From the NCBI GenBank assembly GCA_902464195.1, contig CABQJB010000003.1, positions 1 to 28,265 of the forward strand: a stretch of DNA of 28,265 nt, read 5' to 3'. Positions within the stretch are counted from its first letter, which is position 1, and every line of letters starts with the position of its first letter. Position numbers and translations under genes: made by a program. Under the pieces are notes generated by a model. The model did no database searches and was not told where the DNA came from. It saw nothing but the letters and a program-made list of their open reading frames with translations. This DNA comes from an uncultured Megasphaera sp. Lineage in GTDB: Bacteria; Bacillota; Negativicutes; Veillonellales; Megasphaeraceae. Below, piece after piece: positions 15,944 through 23,006 of the stretch.

Positions 15944-16945
15944 TTATTTATTGACGATTTTCCCGATATTCTTCAATTCAATGGACAAGGTCCCATCGGG
16001 GTTGTTGATGAACTGGATGAAGTCGGTATTTTCGATATATTCCGACGGAAAAGTAATCTCGATGCCCGTATCGGTCTTGATTTTATGGCTGCGGCCAGCC
16101 TTCTGGGCATACTCTTTTTCGATGGCTACGGCTTCAGGCAGTTTTGCTTCTTTGACTTGTTCTTCAAATTCCCGCTGCAGGACCGGCGAATCGCCGAAGA
16201 CGTCGCTGCCCAGGTCCTGAGGCGAGAAGGAATCGGCCGTTTCGGCATTTTCCACCAGATACGTTTTGGCTTTGGATAAGGCTTCGACCGTGCTGGCACC
16301 GTGTTCTTCCGCTACTTTTTCGGCAATCTTGCTGACGACCTTCACGGCTTCCTTGCTGGAAATGACCGACGTGCACTGCAGGAGCTTGTCCGGCAGGAGA
16401 TAGACGTCTTCACCATCCATTTTCCGCTTCTTGTCGACGAAATGGATAGAAAAATCGTTCAGGCGGATGAGGGCATAGGCCTCGGCTTTCTGCGCCGTCC
16501 CGGGCAGGATGGCGTAATGTTTGATGAGCTTGTTGTAGACCGTCCCCTCGTCGTCGAGGATCTGATGAGTATAGGCCGTCTTGTTATCCAGCATGAGGAT
16601 GCCCAGGTTGCGGACATCGTCGTCATCCTGGAAGTCGATGACCAGGAGGTCTGCCGATTCCGGTTCATCACAATGGGACACGAGCTGGTAGAGCTCGCGG
16701 GCGATTTGGGACGCCAAATCGTCGAAAGTCAGGGTCCCATCGACGAGGGCCTGCAATTTCATCTGAAAGGCACTGGTCGCATAGAAAACGCCCGTCTTCT
16801 GGGCGGCATCGCCGATGATGCGGTTCAGCCGCTTGCTGACGTATTCGTAGACGACATCGCTGCTGAAATCGAGGTCCTTCTGGGATACGATGCAGACGTT
16901 GGTATTGAAATCAAAAATATGGAGTACAGCTGTATTGATCATCAT
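15944..16945 (-). CDS. NdpA/YejK-family nucleoid-associated protein
   Basis: A 333-residue protein with the look of the 37-kDa nucleoid-associated family (NdpA/YejK). The N-terminus INTAVLHIFDFNTNVCIVSQKDLDFS, split here at about residue 20, and the central LLVIDFQDDDD, LGILMLDNKTAYTHQI and LIRLNDFSIHFVDKK are characteristic. In gamma-proteobacteria members bind DNA; the Firmicute branch is barely studied. No helix-turn-helix or membrane segment is visible. The start is the first of two adjacent ATG codons at 16945; AAAGGA lies about 12 bases upstream, overlapping the previous stop, a somewhat long spacing. Its place in a repair operon fits a DNA-linked role. Confidence 0.78.
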   Translation of the reverse strand: MMINTAVLHIFDFNTNVCIVSQKDLDFSSDVVYEYVSKRLNRIIGDAAQKTGVFYATSAFQMKLQALVDGTLTFDDLASQIARELYQLVSHCDEPESADLLVIDFQDDDDVRNLGILMLDNKTAYTHQILDDEGTVYNKLIKHYAILPGTAQKAEAYALIRLNDFSIHFVDKKRKMDGEDVYLLPDKLLQCTSVISSKEAVKVVSKIAEKVAEEHGASTVEALSKAKTYLVENAETADSFSPQDLGSDVFGDSPVLQREFEEQVKEAKLPEAVAIEKEYAQKAGRSHKIKTDTGIEITFPSEYIENTDFIQFINNPDGTLSIELKNIGKIVNK

Positions 16946-16961
16946 AATGGGTATTCATCCT

Positions 16962-18200
16962 TTACGCTTGTTTTCGTAATTCAAAGACACTGGCCTCGCG
17001 GGAACAGAGGACGCGGAAAGGCAGCCAGTGGCCTGTGCCGCGGTTGACATAGCCCCGGCAGTCCCCTTTCTGGAACATACCGCGGAGATATTTGAAGCCC
17101 AGAGCCGTGACTAAGGGCGCAATGGGCGCAAATTGAGCACCGTGCGTATGTCCGCACAAGGTCAGGGGGATGTGATGGGCAAAGCCTTCGTCGATAAAGG
17201 CCGAATGATGGGCCAGCATGACGACGAAGGCGTCTTCCGGAACCTTGGCCAGCGTTTCCCGGACATACTGTTCCCGTTCTTTGGCAAAGGCTTCATCGCC
17301 CTTGGCAAAGCTGTAATCAGTGGCGGCAATATAAAAAGACCGGCCGTCGCGGCCATTGCAGCCTTTCAGGCCCTGACCACAGCCGCGGCTGGCCTGAAAG
17401 GCCGAATTGCGCAGTACCCGGACCGGCGTGTCATCAAGCATGGCTGTAATCGCATCGAAACTGCGGTAATACTCGTGATTGCCATAGCAGAAGTCGATGC
17501 CGTCAGGGAAGCGGCCGGCATTGGCTTTGAGGATGGCCTGGGCCTTGGGCAGCAGGGCCAGTTCGTCGATGAGGTCGCCTGTGATTTCCAGGCGGTTCAC
17601 GCCCTGTGCCGCTACGGCATCGAGGGCCTCCTGCAATCGCCGGGGACTGAAAAAGAGCCCCATATGCAGGTCAGAGAGCTGGCCGATTTTATAGCCGTTG
17701 AGATAATCGGGCAGGTTCTTGTATTTCAAGACATGGTAGGTCGTATCCAAATCGCGTTCACCCAAGAGATTGCCCGCTCCGCTGGTGGCGAACGCCGCCA
17801 CGGGAATCAGCGCCGCCAGGCCTTTGAGGAAGGACCGGCGCGTCACGCCTGATGAACGGCGTTGACGCCGACGCCCTCTCCGGCGGCGCCGGGGCCGGCA
17901 GAAAAAGCGGGCTATGGCGACGACGACCAGGCAGGGAAAGGCTAAGAGACAAGCCAGCAGCCAGATCAGGCCGGCCATGGCCTTGCCGTCATAGAGACCT
18001 TCCCAGCCCGACGCGATGAGGCCGGGAAAGAGGTCTTCATAATGGTAGAGGCCGGCTGCCGATAAGACGGCCAGTAGCAATGTCCCCAAGAGCAGCAGCC
18101 AGCGATGGCCCGTGCGGACGACATAATCCCATAACAGCGCCGCGACGACGCAGATACAGGACGTAATGACCATGAAGTTAATAAAGAAAAGACCTTTCAT
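16962..18200 (-). CDS. membrane metallophosphoesterase with internal Tat motif
   Basis: A 412-residue membrane protein with a calcineurin-like phosphoesterase domain. Three hydrophobic segments (about 6-24, 33-52, 76-100) come first, then an Arg-rich stretch (102-116), a perfect twin-arginine motif TRRSFLK (120-126) and a fourth hydrophobic segment (127-146). The metal-binding motifs follow: DLH at 177-179, GD at 208-209, GNHE at 240-243, LAHH and GHTHG. B. subtilis YkuE, a related phosphodiesterase, is Tat-exported, but its Tat signal is at the N-terminus. The catalytic domain is predicted to be extracellular; substrate unknown. The ATG at 18200 is 3 bp after mutY with only a weak ribosome site, so it probably depends on coupling. 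Confidence 0.82.
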   Translation of the reverse strand: MKGLFFINFMVITSCICVVAALLWDYVVRTGHRWLLLLGTLLLAVLSAAGLYHYEDLFPGLIASGWEGLYDGKAMAGLIWLLACLLAFPCLVVVAIARFFCRPRRRRRGRRRQRRSSGVTRRSFLKGLAALIPVAAFATSGAGNLLGERDLDTTYHVLKYKNLPDYLNGYKIGQLSDLHMGLFFSPRRLQEALDAVAAQGVNRLEITGDLIDELALLPKAQAILKANAGRFPDGIDFCYGNHEYYRSFDAITAMLDDTPVRVLRNSAFQASRGCGQGLKGCNGRDGRSFYIAATDYSFAKGDEAFAKEREQYVRETLAKVPEDAFVVMLAHHSAFIDEGFAHHIPLTLCGHTHGAQFAPIAPLVTALGFKYLRGMFQKGDCRGYVNRGTGHWLPFRVLCSREASVFELRKQA

Positions 18201-18203
18201 CGA

Positions 18204-19262
18204 TTATACCATAGCAGTGATTTTGCCGTGCGGTCCGGCCCAGGGCAAGGACGCGTAGTCCTTGCAGTCGATCCACTGCCAATCCTCCTCTTCTCCGAGT
18301 TTCCCCTGGGTGATGCGGCCTTCATAGACCGTCATCTGCCAGGTCTTATGCGAAAAGACGCTCTTCAGGGAGCCTACAGGCTGGTCATCGGCAGCCAGGG
18401 TCAGCCCTTGTTGCGCCAAGAGCTGACGGACTGCAGCGATGCCTGCCTCCCCCTTCCCCAGGGCATTGGGAAATTCCCACATCGACGCCAAGAGGCCTTT
18501 GGGCGGACGGCGGTGGACGAGCCACTGTTCCCCATGGCGGACGACGACGACGGTAATTTCTTCGACAGGCGATTTCTTCTTGACCAGCCGGATGGGCAGA
18601 TCACATTCTTTCCCAGCCCGGTGCGCCAGGCAGAGCCCTTCCAGCGGACAGTCCGGACAGCGGGGATGCTTGGGGATACAGACCATGGCCCCTAAGTCCA
18701 TGAGGGCTTCGTTAAAAGTCCCTGGCACTTCATCGGGAAGCTGTTCTTCTACGAGGGCCGTGATTTTTTTCTTGACCGGCGTCGACAAGATATTTTCTTC
18801 AATATCGTAAAGGCGGGCAAAGATGCGCAGGACGTTGCCGTCGACAGCGGCTTCCTTCTGACCGTAAGCCAGGCTTAAAATGGCGCCGGCTGTATAATCG
18901 CCAACGCCTTTCAGGGACTGCACGTCTTTTTTATTTTCCGGCACATGTCCGCCGTATTTGGCCTGTACTTCCTGGACCGCTTCATGGAGATTGCGGGCCC
19001 GCGAATAATACCCCAAGCCCTGCCACTGCCGCAGGACTTCATCCTGGGAAGCTGCCGCCAGGGCGGGAATGGTCGGGAAATGGTCCATCCAGCTGTCATA
19101 ATAGGGACGGACTGTTTCGACTTTCGTCTGCTGCAGCATGATTTCCGACACCCAGACCTTATACGGATCCCGCGGCGATTCGTCGCGCCAGGGCAGGTCC
19201 CGGCCATGGGCGGCAAACCAGTCGAGGAGCAGCGGGCTCCAGTGTTCTTTCTTTATATCCAT
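18204..19262 (-). CDS. mutY: MutY adenine DNA glycosylase
   Basis: A 352-residue base-excision repair enzyme that removes adenine mispaired with 8-oxoguanine. Catalytic Glu40 lies in VSEIMLQQTKVET and Asp141 in AVDGNVLR, after the helix-hairpin-helix LKGVGDYTAGA. The [4Fe-4S] loop is complete: Cys195-x6-Cys202-x2-Cys205-x5-Cys211. A NUDIX-like C-terminal domain that recognises 8-oxoG runs from about 230 to the end (EITVVVVRHGEQWLVHRRPP). I start at the ATG at 19262 because GAGG is nine bases upstream and homologues begin near here; the open frame upstream passes through the promoter. It is the first long gene of the repair cluster. Confidence 0.95.
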   Translation of the reverse strand: MDIKKEHWSPLLLDWFAAHGRDLPWRDESPRDPYKVWVSEIMLQQTKVETVRPYYDSWMDHFPTIPALAAASQDEVLRQWQGLGYYSRARNLHEAVQEVQAKYGGHVPENKKDVQSLKGVGDYTAGAILSLAYGQKEAAVDGNVLRIFARLYDIEENILSTPVKKKITALVEEQLPDEVPGTFNEALMDLGAMVCIPKHPRCPDCPLEGLCLAHRAGKECDLPIRLVKKKSPVEEITVVVVRHGEQWLVHRRPPKGLLASMWEFPNALGKGEAGIAAVRQLLAQQGLTLAADDQPVGSLKSVFSHKTWQMTVYEGRITQGKLGEEEDWQWIDCKDYASLPWAGPHGKITAMV

Positions 19263-19268
19263 ATAAAT

Positions 19269-19320
19269 AAGCCTCTTTCTTTCTACACTATTATCTACTA
19301 GTATAGAAATCAAGAGGCTT
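19269..19320. promoter_or_regulatory. mutY: long inverted repeat over mutY promoter and ribosome site
   Basis: Nearly perfect 52-bp inverted repeat. The outer arms AAGCCTCTT and AAGAGGCTT (9 bp) are followed inward by TTTCTA and TAGAAA, then ACTA and TAGT. On the plus strand it ends in TTTTT. On the minus strand the 3' arm holds the mutY ribosome site GAGG. It includes the mutY -10 box (19300-19305), so a transcript from that promoter would contain only the 3' half. Confidence 0.75.
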
Positions 19321-19328
19321 TTTGTCAA
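19300..19328 (-). promoter_or_regulatory. mutY: mutY promoter
   Basis: Consensus TTGACA (19323-19328) and TATACT (19300-19305) with a 17-bp spacer, about 38 bp before the mutY ATG. Confidence 0.75.
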
Positions 19329-19350
19329 ACACGCGTTCTCTCAAGTTTCA

Positions 19351-19503
19351 TCACGTTTCCGAACGGATGCCGTCGCGGAGATGCAGGTCCTCTTTCTTGG
19401 GCTGCACGGCTTTACGTCCTTTCTGATACTTTTCATACTGCTGCAACATTTTCCATTCGCGGAAATTGGCTGCCATAATCTTTTCCATTCGCCATACATA
19501 CAT
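19351..19503 (-). CDS. 50-residue small protein, unknown function
   Basis: A short ORF with a good ribosome site (GGGGG seven bases before the ATG at 19503) between a strong promoter and mutY. The 50-residue product is soluble, basic and Lys/Glu-rich with a helical pattern (FREWKMLQQYEKYQKGRK) and no cysteine. I do not recognise it. A 74-codon frame overlapping it lacks a ribosome site and runs through the terminator, so I prefer this one. There is no terminator between it and mutY other than the inverted repeat, so it may be cotranscribed with mutY. Confidence 0.6.
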   Translation of the reverse strand: MYVWRMEKIMAANFREWKMLQQYEKYQKGRKAVQPKKEDLHLRDGIRSET

Positions 19504-19524
19504 AAGAAGGCCCCCTCTCGAGAC

Positions 19525-19581
19525 ACGATGTCATAGAAAACAAAAAAGACAACGACATCGTTCATGACATCGTTGTCTTTT
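19525..19581 (-). terminator. terminator directly after a promoter (possible attenuator)
   Basis: On the minus strand, AAAAGACAACGA (19570-19581) pairs perfectly with TCGTTGTCTTTT (19544-19555), and six T follow. It is flanked on both sides by T-rich sequence and could work both ways. It ends the nad transcript but also lies only a few bases after the start of transcription from 19592-19619. ATGACATCGT at 19525-19534 on the minus strand can pair with ACGATGTCAT at 19564-19573, in competition with the terminator stem. Confidence 0.8.
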
Positions 19582-19591
19582 CTTTGACTCT

Positions 19592-19619
19592 ATTATATCG
19601 CGGATTCATCTCTTGTCAA
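19592..19619 (-). promoter_or_regulatory. strong promoter upstream of small ORF and mutY
   Basis: Perfect TTGACA (19614-19619) and perfect TATAAT (19592-19597), spacer 16 bp. The start of transcription is expected near 19585, directly before the terminator hairpin. Confidence 0.8.
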
Positions 19620-19664
19620 GAGACGAATGTGTTTTGATAGATAGTGGAGTATGGACATCACATT

Positions 19665-19696
19665 GCGGGCCGCCTTTCAGGACGGCCTCTATGAAC
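19665..19696 (-). repeat. REP-like 32-bp hairpin repeat, copy 2
   Basis: Second copy of the 20-51 repeat. On the minus strand GGCCGTCCT and AGGCGGCC pair, again with a G.U pair that only forms on this strand. It lies just after the nadC stop codon. A 7-bp inverted repeat, ATAGTGG at 19641-19647 and CCACTAT at 19702-19708, encloses it. Confidence 0.6.
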
Positions 19697-19704
19697 CCGG
19701 GCCA

Positions 19705-20556
19705 CTATATCCGGTGCAAATGTTTCAGGGATAAATCCAGGATGGGCGCGGAATGGGTCAGGGCGCCGCTGGAGATGTAATCGACGCCGATATCGGCCAG
19801 GGCGGCGATATTTTCTTTGGTCACGTTGCCGGAACATTCCGTTTCGGCACGGCCATCGATGAGGGCTACGGCCTCTTTCATCATGTCGTGGCTCATGTTA
19901 TCCAGCATGATAATATCCGCACCGGCCTCGACGGCTTCGCGGACCATGTCCAGCGTTTCCGTTTCGACTTCGATTTTGCGGACAAAAGGCGCATAGGCTT
20001 TGGCCATGGCAATGGCCTTGGCGACGCCGCCGGCAGCACTGATGTGGTTATCCTTGAGCAGGACGCCGTCCGATAAGTTGTAGCGTTGGTTCTTGCCGCC
20101 GCCGACGGTGACGGCATATTTTTCAAAGACCCGCATATTCGGCGTCGTCTTGCGTGTATCGACGAGGGTCATCCCCGTCCCTTCCAGCAGGGATACGACC
20201 TGATGGGTATAGGTCGCAATGCCGCTCATGCGCTGCAAGTAGTTCAGGCCTACTCGTTCGGCCGACAAGATGGCCCGCATACTGCCGACGACTTTGGCCA
20301 GTTTTTGGCCTTTATGGACTTCATCGCCATCTTTGACGAAGAACTCGAACCACACCTTGTCGTCCAGCAGCGTAAAGGGCCGGGCAAAGACGTCTAGGCC
20401 GGCGATGATGCCGTCCTGTTTGCACAGGAGTTCCGCTTCACCCTGGCAGTCTTCCGGCAAAATGGCATTGGTCGTCACGTCTTCACCAGTGATGTCTTCC
20501 TGCAGGGCCTGTAAGATTAAAGGATCAGCCTGCAATTTCATGGTTACGCTGTTCAT
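19705..20556 (-). CDS. nadC: NadC quinolinate phosphoribosyltransferase
   Basis: A 283-residue enzyme that converts quinolinate and PRPP to nicotinate mononucleotide, the last step of the aspartate route to NAD. Family landmarks: EDITGEDVTTNA near the N-terminus, LNYLQRMSGIAT, the substrate-binding DTRKTTPNMR, VGGGKNQRYNLSDGVLLKDNH, and EVETETLDM followed by IMLDNMS. It is full length. Several in-frame starts exist; I choose the ATG at 20556 because GGGAG is ten bases upstream. An ATG five codons later also fits. It overlaps nadB by 32 bp, so the two are coupled. Confidence 0.95.
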   Translation of the reverse strand: MNSVTMKLQADPLILQALQEDITGEDVTTNAILPEDCQGEAELLCKQDGIIAGLDVFARPFTLLDDKVWFEFFVKDGDEVHKGQKLAKVVGSMRAILSAERVGLNYLQRMSGIATYTHQVVSLLEGTGMTLVDTRKTTPNMRVFEKYAVTVGGGKNQRYNLSDGVLLKDNHISAAGGVAKAIAMAKAYAPFVRKIEVETETLDMVREAVEAGADIIMLDNMSHDMMKEAVALIDGRAETECSGNVTKENIAALADIGVDYISSGALTHSAPILDLSLKHLHRI

Positions 20557-21868
20557 CACATTCACGCTCCCTTTCCATTTCACCTAAGACATGGCGGCGG
20601 TATTCTTCAGCCAGTGTATCTTCATGACTGCAGATGAAGGCTTCTGACGGCGCACAGGCTTTGGCAAACTCGGCTTCACTGACTACCTGCTGGGGCTGCT
20701 TTTCTGTTTCCACGATGTGCTGGGCTGCACGCTTGCCGAAGACCAGGCTTTCCAGAAGAGAATTGCTGGCCAGACGGTTGCGCCCGTGGACGCCGTTGCA
20801 GCTCGTTTCTCCGACGGCATAGAGATGGTCCATCGTCGTCTGGCTGTACTTGTCGACGTGGATGCCGCCCATGAAGTAGTGCTGGGCCGGCGTGACCGGG
20901 ACCCAATCCTTCGTCGCATCGATGCCGTCTTCCAGGCAACGTTCATAAATGTGCGGGAAATGATGCTTGATGACGTCTTCGCCGAGGACGGTCATGTCGA
21001 GCCAGACAAAGGGGCGGTCGTCCTTCTTCATCTGCTTGCGGATTTCTGCCGTCATCAAATCGCGGGGCAGGACTTCGTTGGCAAAACGCTGACCGTCTTT
21101 GCCGCGCAGCTTGGCCCCTTCGCCGCGGACCGATTCAGAAATGAGGAAGCTCCGGCCCGGCTTTTTGGAATAGAGCGACGTCGGATGGATCTGGACGTAA
21201 TCGATGTGTTCCAGTTCGACGCCATGACGCATGGCAATGGCCAGGGCATCGCCAGTGAGATGCGGGAAATTCGTCGAATGGTCATACAAGCCGCCGACAC
21301 CGCCACTGGCCAGAATCGTTTCATCGGCCTGGATAGCCCGATAGCGGCCCTGGCTGTCGCGGGCGATGATGCCCAGGCAGCGGTTCCCGTCGGTGACGAT
21401 GTCGACCATAGTCGTGAAATCGCGGATGGCCACATTGGGCAGCTGGCGGACAGCTGCTAAGAGATGGCTGGTGATTTCCTTGCCCGTAACATCTTCATGG
21501 AACAAGATACGAGCCCGCGAATGGCAGCCTTCCCGCGTATAATCGAGAGAGCCGTCGGCCTTGCGGGCAAAATCGACGCCGTAGCCGATGAGCTCATTGA
21601 TGACCGGCCGCGACGAGCGGATCATGATATCGACAGATTCGCGCCGGTTTTCATAATGGCCGGCTTTGAGCGTATCTTCCATGAAACTGTCGTAATCGTC
21701 CTTATCGTGAAGGACACAGATGCCCCCTTGGGCTAAAAAAGAATCGCTGTTTTCTACTTCATCTTTGGTAATCATCAGGATTCGTTTATCCTGGGGCAGA
21801 TGCAAGGCGGCAAAAAGGCCACTGGCACCAGTACCGACGATGACGATATCTGTTTTTTCTGTTTCCAT
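20525..21868 (-). CDS. nadB: NadB L-aspartate oxidase
   Basis: A 447-residue flavoenzyme that oxidises L-aspartate to iminoaspartate, the substrate of NadA. The FAD-binding GTGASGLFAAL is at about residues 12-22, and the active-site loop SDSFLAQGGI at about 41-50. Further family patterns are CHSRARILFHEDVTGKEI and GGIHVDKYSQTTMDHLYAVGETSCNGVHGRNRLASNSLLE (split at residue 350 or so). It is about 80-90 residues shorter than the E. coli enzyme, mainly in the C-terminal helical domain, as in some other Firmicutes. In anaerobes the electron acceptor is likely fumarate. The ATG at 21868 has AGAAGG upstream. The gap to nadA is 15 bp. Confidence 0.95.
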   Translation of the reverse strand: METEKTDIVIVGTGASGLFAALHLPQDKRILMITKDEVENSDSFLAQGGICVLHDKDDYDSFMEDTLKAGHYENRRESVDIMIRSSRPVINELIGYGVDFARKADGSLDYTREGCHSRARILFHEDVTGKEITSHLLAAVRQLPNVAIRDFTTMVDIVTDGNRCLGIIARDSQGRYRAIQADETILASGGVGGLYDHSTNFPHLTGDALAIAMRHGVELEHIDYVQIHPTSLYSKKPGRSFLISESVRGEGAKLRGKDGQRFANEVLPRDLMTAEIRKQMKKDDRPFVWLDMTVLGEDVIKHHFPHIYERCLEDGIDATKDWVPVTPAQHYFMGGIHVDKYSQTTMDHLYAVGETSCNGVHGRNRLASNSLLESLVFGKRAAQHIVETEKQPQQVVSEAEFAKACAPSEAFICSHEDTLAEEYRRHVLGEMERERECDEQRNHEIAG

Positions 21869-21883
21869 AGCTATTACCTTCTT

Positions 21884-22792
21884 CTATTTGGCTAATTCCA
21901 GCATCCGTTCCAGCGAACGGACAGCTTTTCCGGCGACATCCGGGTCGACGCGGACTTCATTCGTTTCATCGCGCAGGCAGTCGCGGACTTTTTCCAGCGT
22001 GACTTTCTTCATGTTGATGCAGTACGCATCTTCCATGGCCGGATAAAAGGTCTTGTCAGGATTGCGCGTTTCCAATTCATAAAAGACGCCGCCTTCCGTA
22101 CCGATGATGAATTCCTTGGCATCGGACTTGCCGGCATAGTCGATGATGCCTGACGTACTGCCAACATAATCGGCCAGGGCCAGAACTTCTTTGCGGCATT
22201 CCGGATGAGCCAGGAATAAGGCCTGGGGATGAGCCGCCTGGACCTGCTTCACATAAGCCGGGTCGACCGTATCATGGCGCGGACAGAAACCGTCGTTGAG
22301 AATAAAATGCTTGTCCGGGACCTGCGTCGATACGTAATGGCCCAGATTCCGGTCAGGCGTAAAGAAAATATGCCTGTTCGGCAGCTTGCGGACGATCTTG
22401 ACGGCATTCGACGACGTAACGCAGACATCGGACACGGCCTTGACAGCAGCCGTCGAATTGACATAGCAGACGACGGCCAGATCATCATATTGGGAACGGA
22501 CTTTTTCAATCGTCGCCACGTCGGCCATGTGAGCCATAGGGCAGCTGGCCGTTGCATCAGGCATGAGGACCTTCTTTTCCGGGTTGAGCATCTTGGCACT
22601 TTCGCCCATAAAATCGACACCGGCAAAGACGATGATCTTGGCATCCGTTTCAATAGCCTTCTTGGCCAGGCCAAAAGAATCACCGACAAAATCAGCATAT
22701 TCCTGAACTTCATCAGGTACATAATAATGAGCAAGGATAATAGCCTGCTTCTCTTTCTTCAGAGCAGCAATCTCATCTTCGATATACACCAA
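21884..22792 (-). CDS. nadA: NadA quinolinate synthase
   Basis: A 302-residue [4Fe-4S] enzyme that condenses iminoaspartate with dihydroxyacetone phosphate to make quinolinate. Expected motifs are LAHYYVPDEVQEYADFVGDS near residue 20, the FMGESAKMLNP loop and MPDATASCPMA with the first cluster Cys, then YVNSTAAVKA, TSSNAV, FTPDRNLG, a Cys in NDGFCPRHD and a late Cys in EDAYCINMKKVT. It is full length. The start is a GTG at 22792 with GGAG four bases upstream. It is the first gene of nadABC, with an operator-like palindrome and a folded leader upstream. Confidence 0.96.
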   Translation of the reverse strand: MVYIEDEIAALKKEKQAIILAHYYVPDEVQEYADFVGDSFGLAKKAIETDAKIIVFAGVDFMGESAKMLNPEKKVLMPDATASCPMAHMADVATIEKVRSQYDDLAVVCYVNSTAAVKAVSDVCVTSSNAVKIVRKLPNRHIFFTPDRNLGHYVSTQVPDKHFILNDGFCPRHDTVDPAYVKQVQAAHPQALFLAHPECRKEVLALADYVGSTSGIIDYAGKSDAKEFIIGTEGGVFYELETRNPDKTFYPAMEDAYCINMKKVTLEKVRDCLRDETNEVRVDPDVAGKAVRSLERMLELAK

Positions 22793-22810
22793 ACTCCATC
22801 CTTTCAGGGA

Positions 22811-22899
22811 AGAGGTTGCCCCACAAAGATACCTTCATGTGACAACCTCTTTTATTTAAAGTACATAACGGCGCATCATCCCTTGCGGGATAGACCGTT
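22811..22899 (-). ncRNA. structured nadA leader RNA
   Basis: Two stem-loops fit in the leader between the promoter and nadA. The first (22867-22899) has an outer AACGG/CCGTT stem and an inner ATCCC/GGGAT stem capped by GCAA, a GNRA tetraloop. The second (22811-22850) has an 8-bp stem AGAGGTTG/CAACCTCT, then CACA/TGTG and AAG/CTT around a GTAT loop. The second lacks a U-tract on the minus strand and ends about ten bases before the ribosome site, so a translational rather than terminator role is more likely. Known NAD riboswitch classes are not obviously matched. Confidence 0.4.
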
Positions 22900-22913
22900 T
22901 TTTTGTTTACCCT

Positions 22914-22942
22914 ATTATACCGTATCGGTAAAGATTTGACAA
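22914..22942 (-). promoter_or_regulatory. nadA: nadABC promoter
   Basis: TTGTCA (22937-22942) and consensus TATAAT (22914-22919), 17 bp apart, 122 bp before the nadA GTG. Confidence 0.75.
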
Positions 22943-22954
22943 TACTACTGTCAA
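22936..22954. promoter_or_regulatory. candidate NiaR-like operator over nad -35 box
   Basis: A perfect palindrome, TTGACA - 7 nt - TGTCAA, covers the -35 box. This is where a repressor would block the promoter. NiaR (YrxA) represses nad genes in other Firmicutes in response to nicotinate, and TGTCAAGACA-like elements fit my recollection of its sites. No regulator gene is nearby. Confidence 0.5.
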
Positions 22955-22970
22955 GACAGTGTAAGGTGTG

Positions 22971-23005
22971 AAAAAGGAGTTGTCGCCCATGCGACAGCTC
23001 CTTTT
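22971..23005 (-). terminator. terminator of symporter unit
   Basis: An 11-bp stem, GGAGCTGTCGC with GCGACAACTCC, a 4-nt loop, one mismatch on the minus strand, followed by five T. A composite heptad repeat lies between it and the symporter stop codon. Confidence 0.85.
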
Positions 23006-23006
23006 A

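Noticed and set aside
18195..18215. TGGTATAAT at the end of mutY as a promoter for the phosphoesterase
   Set aside because: Transcription would start at or inside the start codon and no -35 box is present. Coupling to mutY is simpler.
19341..19565. 74-codon minus-strand frame overlapping the 50-residue ORF
   Set aside because: No ribosome site, starts inside the terminator, and its composition is not protein-like; the other frame is better supported.
22811..22850. nadA leader stem as an intrinsic terminator
   Set aside because: A U-tract follows only on the plus strand, where no gene would need it; on the minus strand the stem runs into the nadA ribosome-site region.
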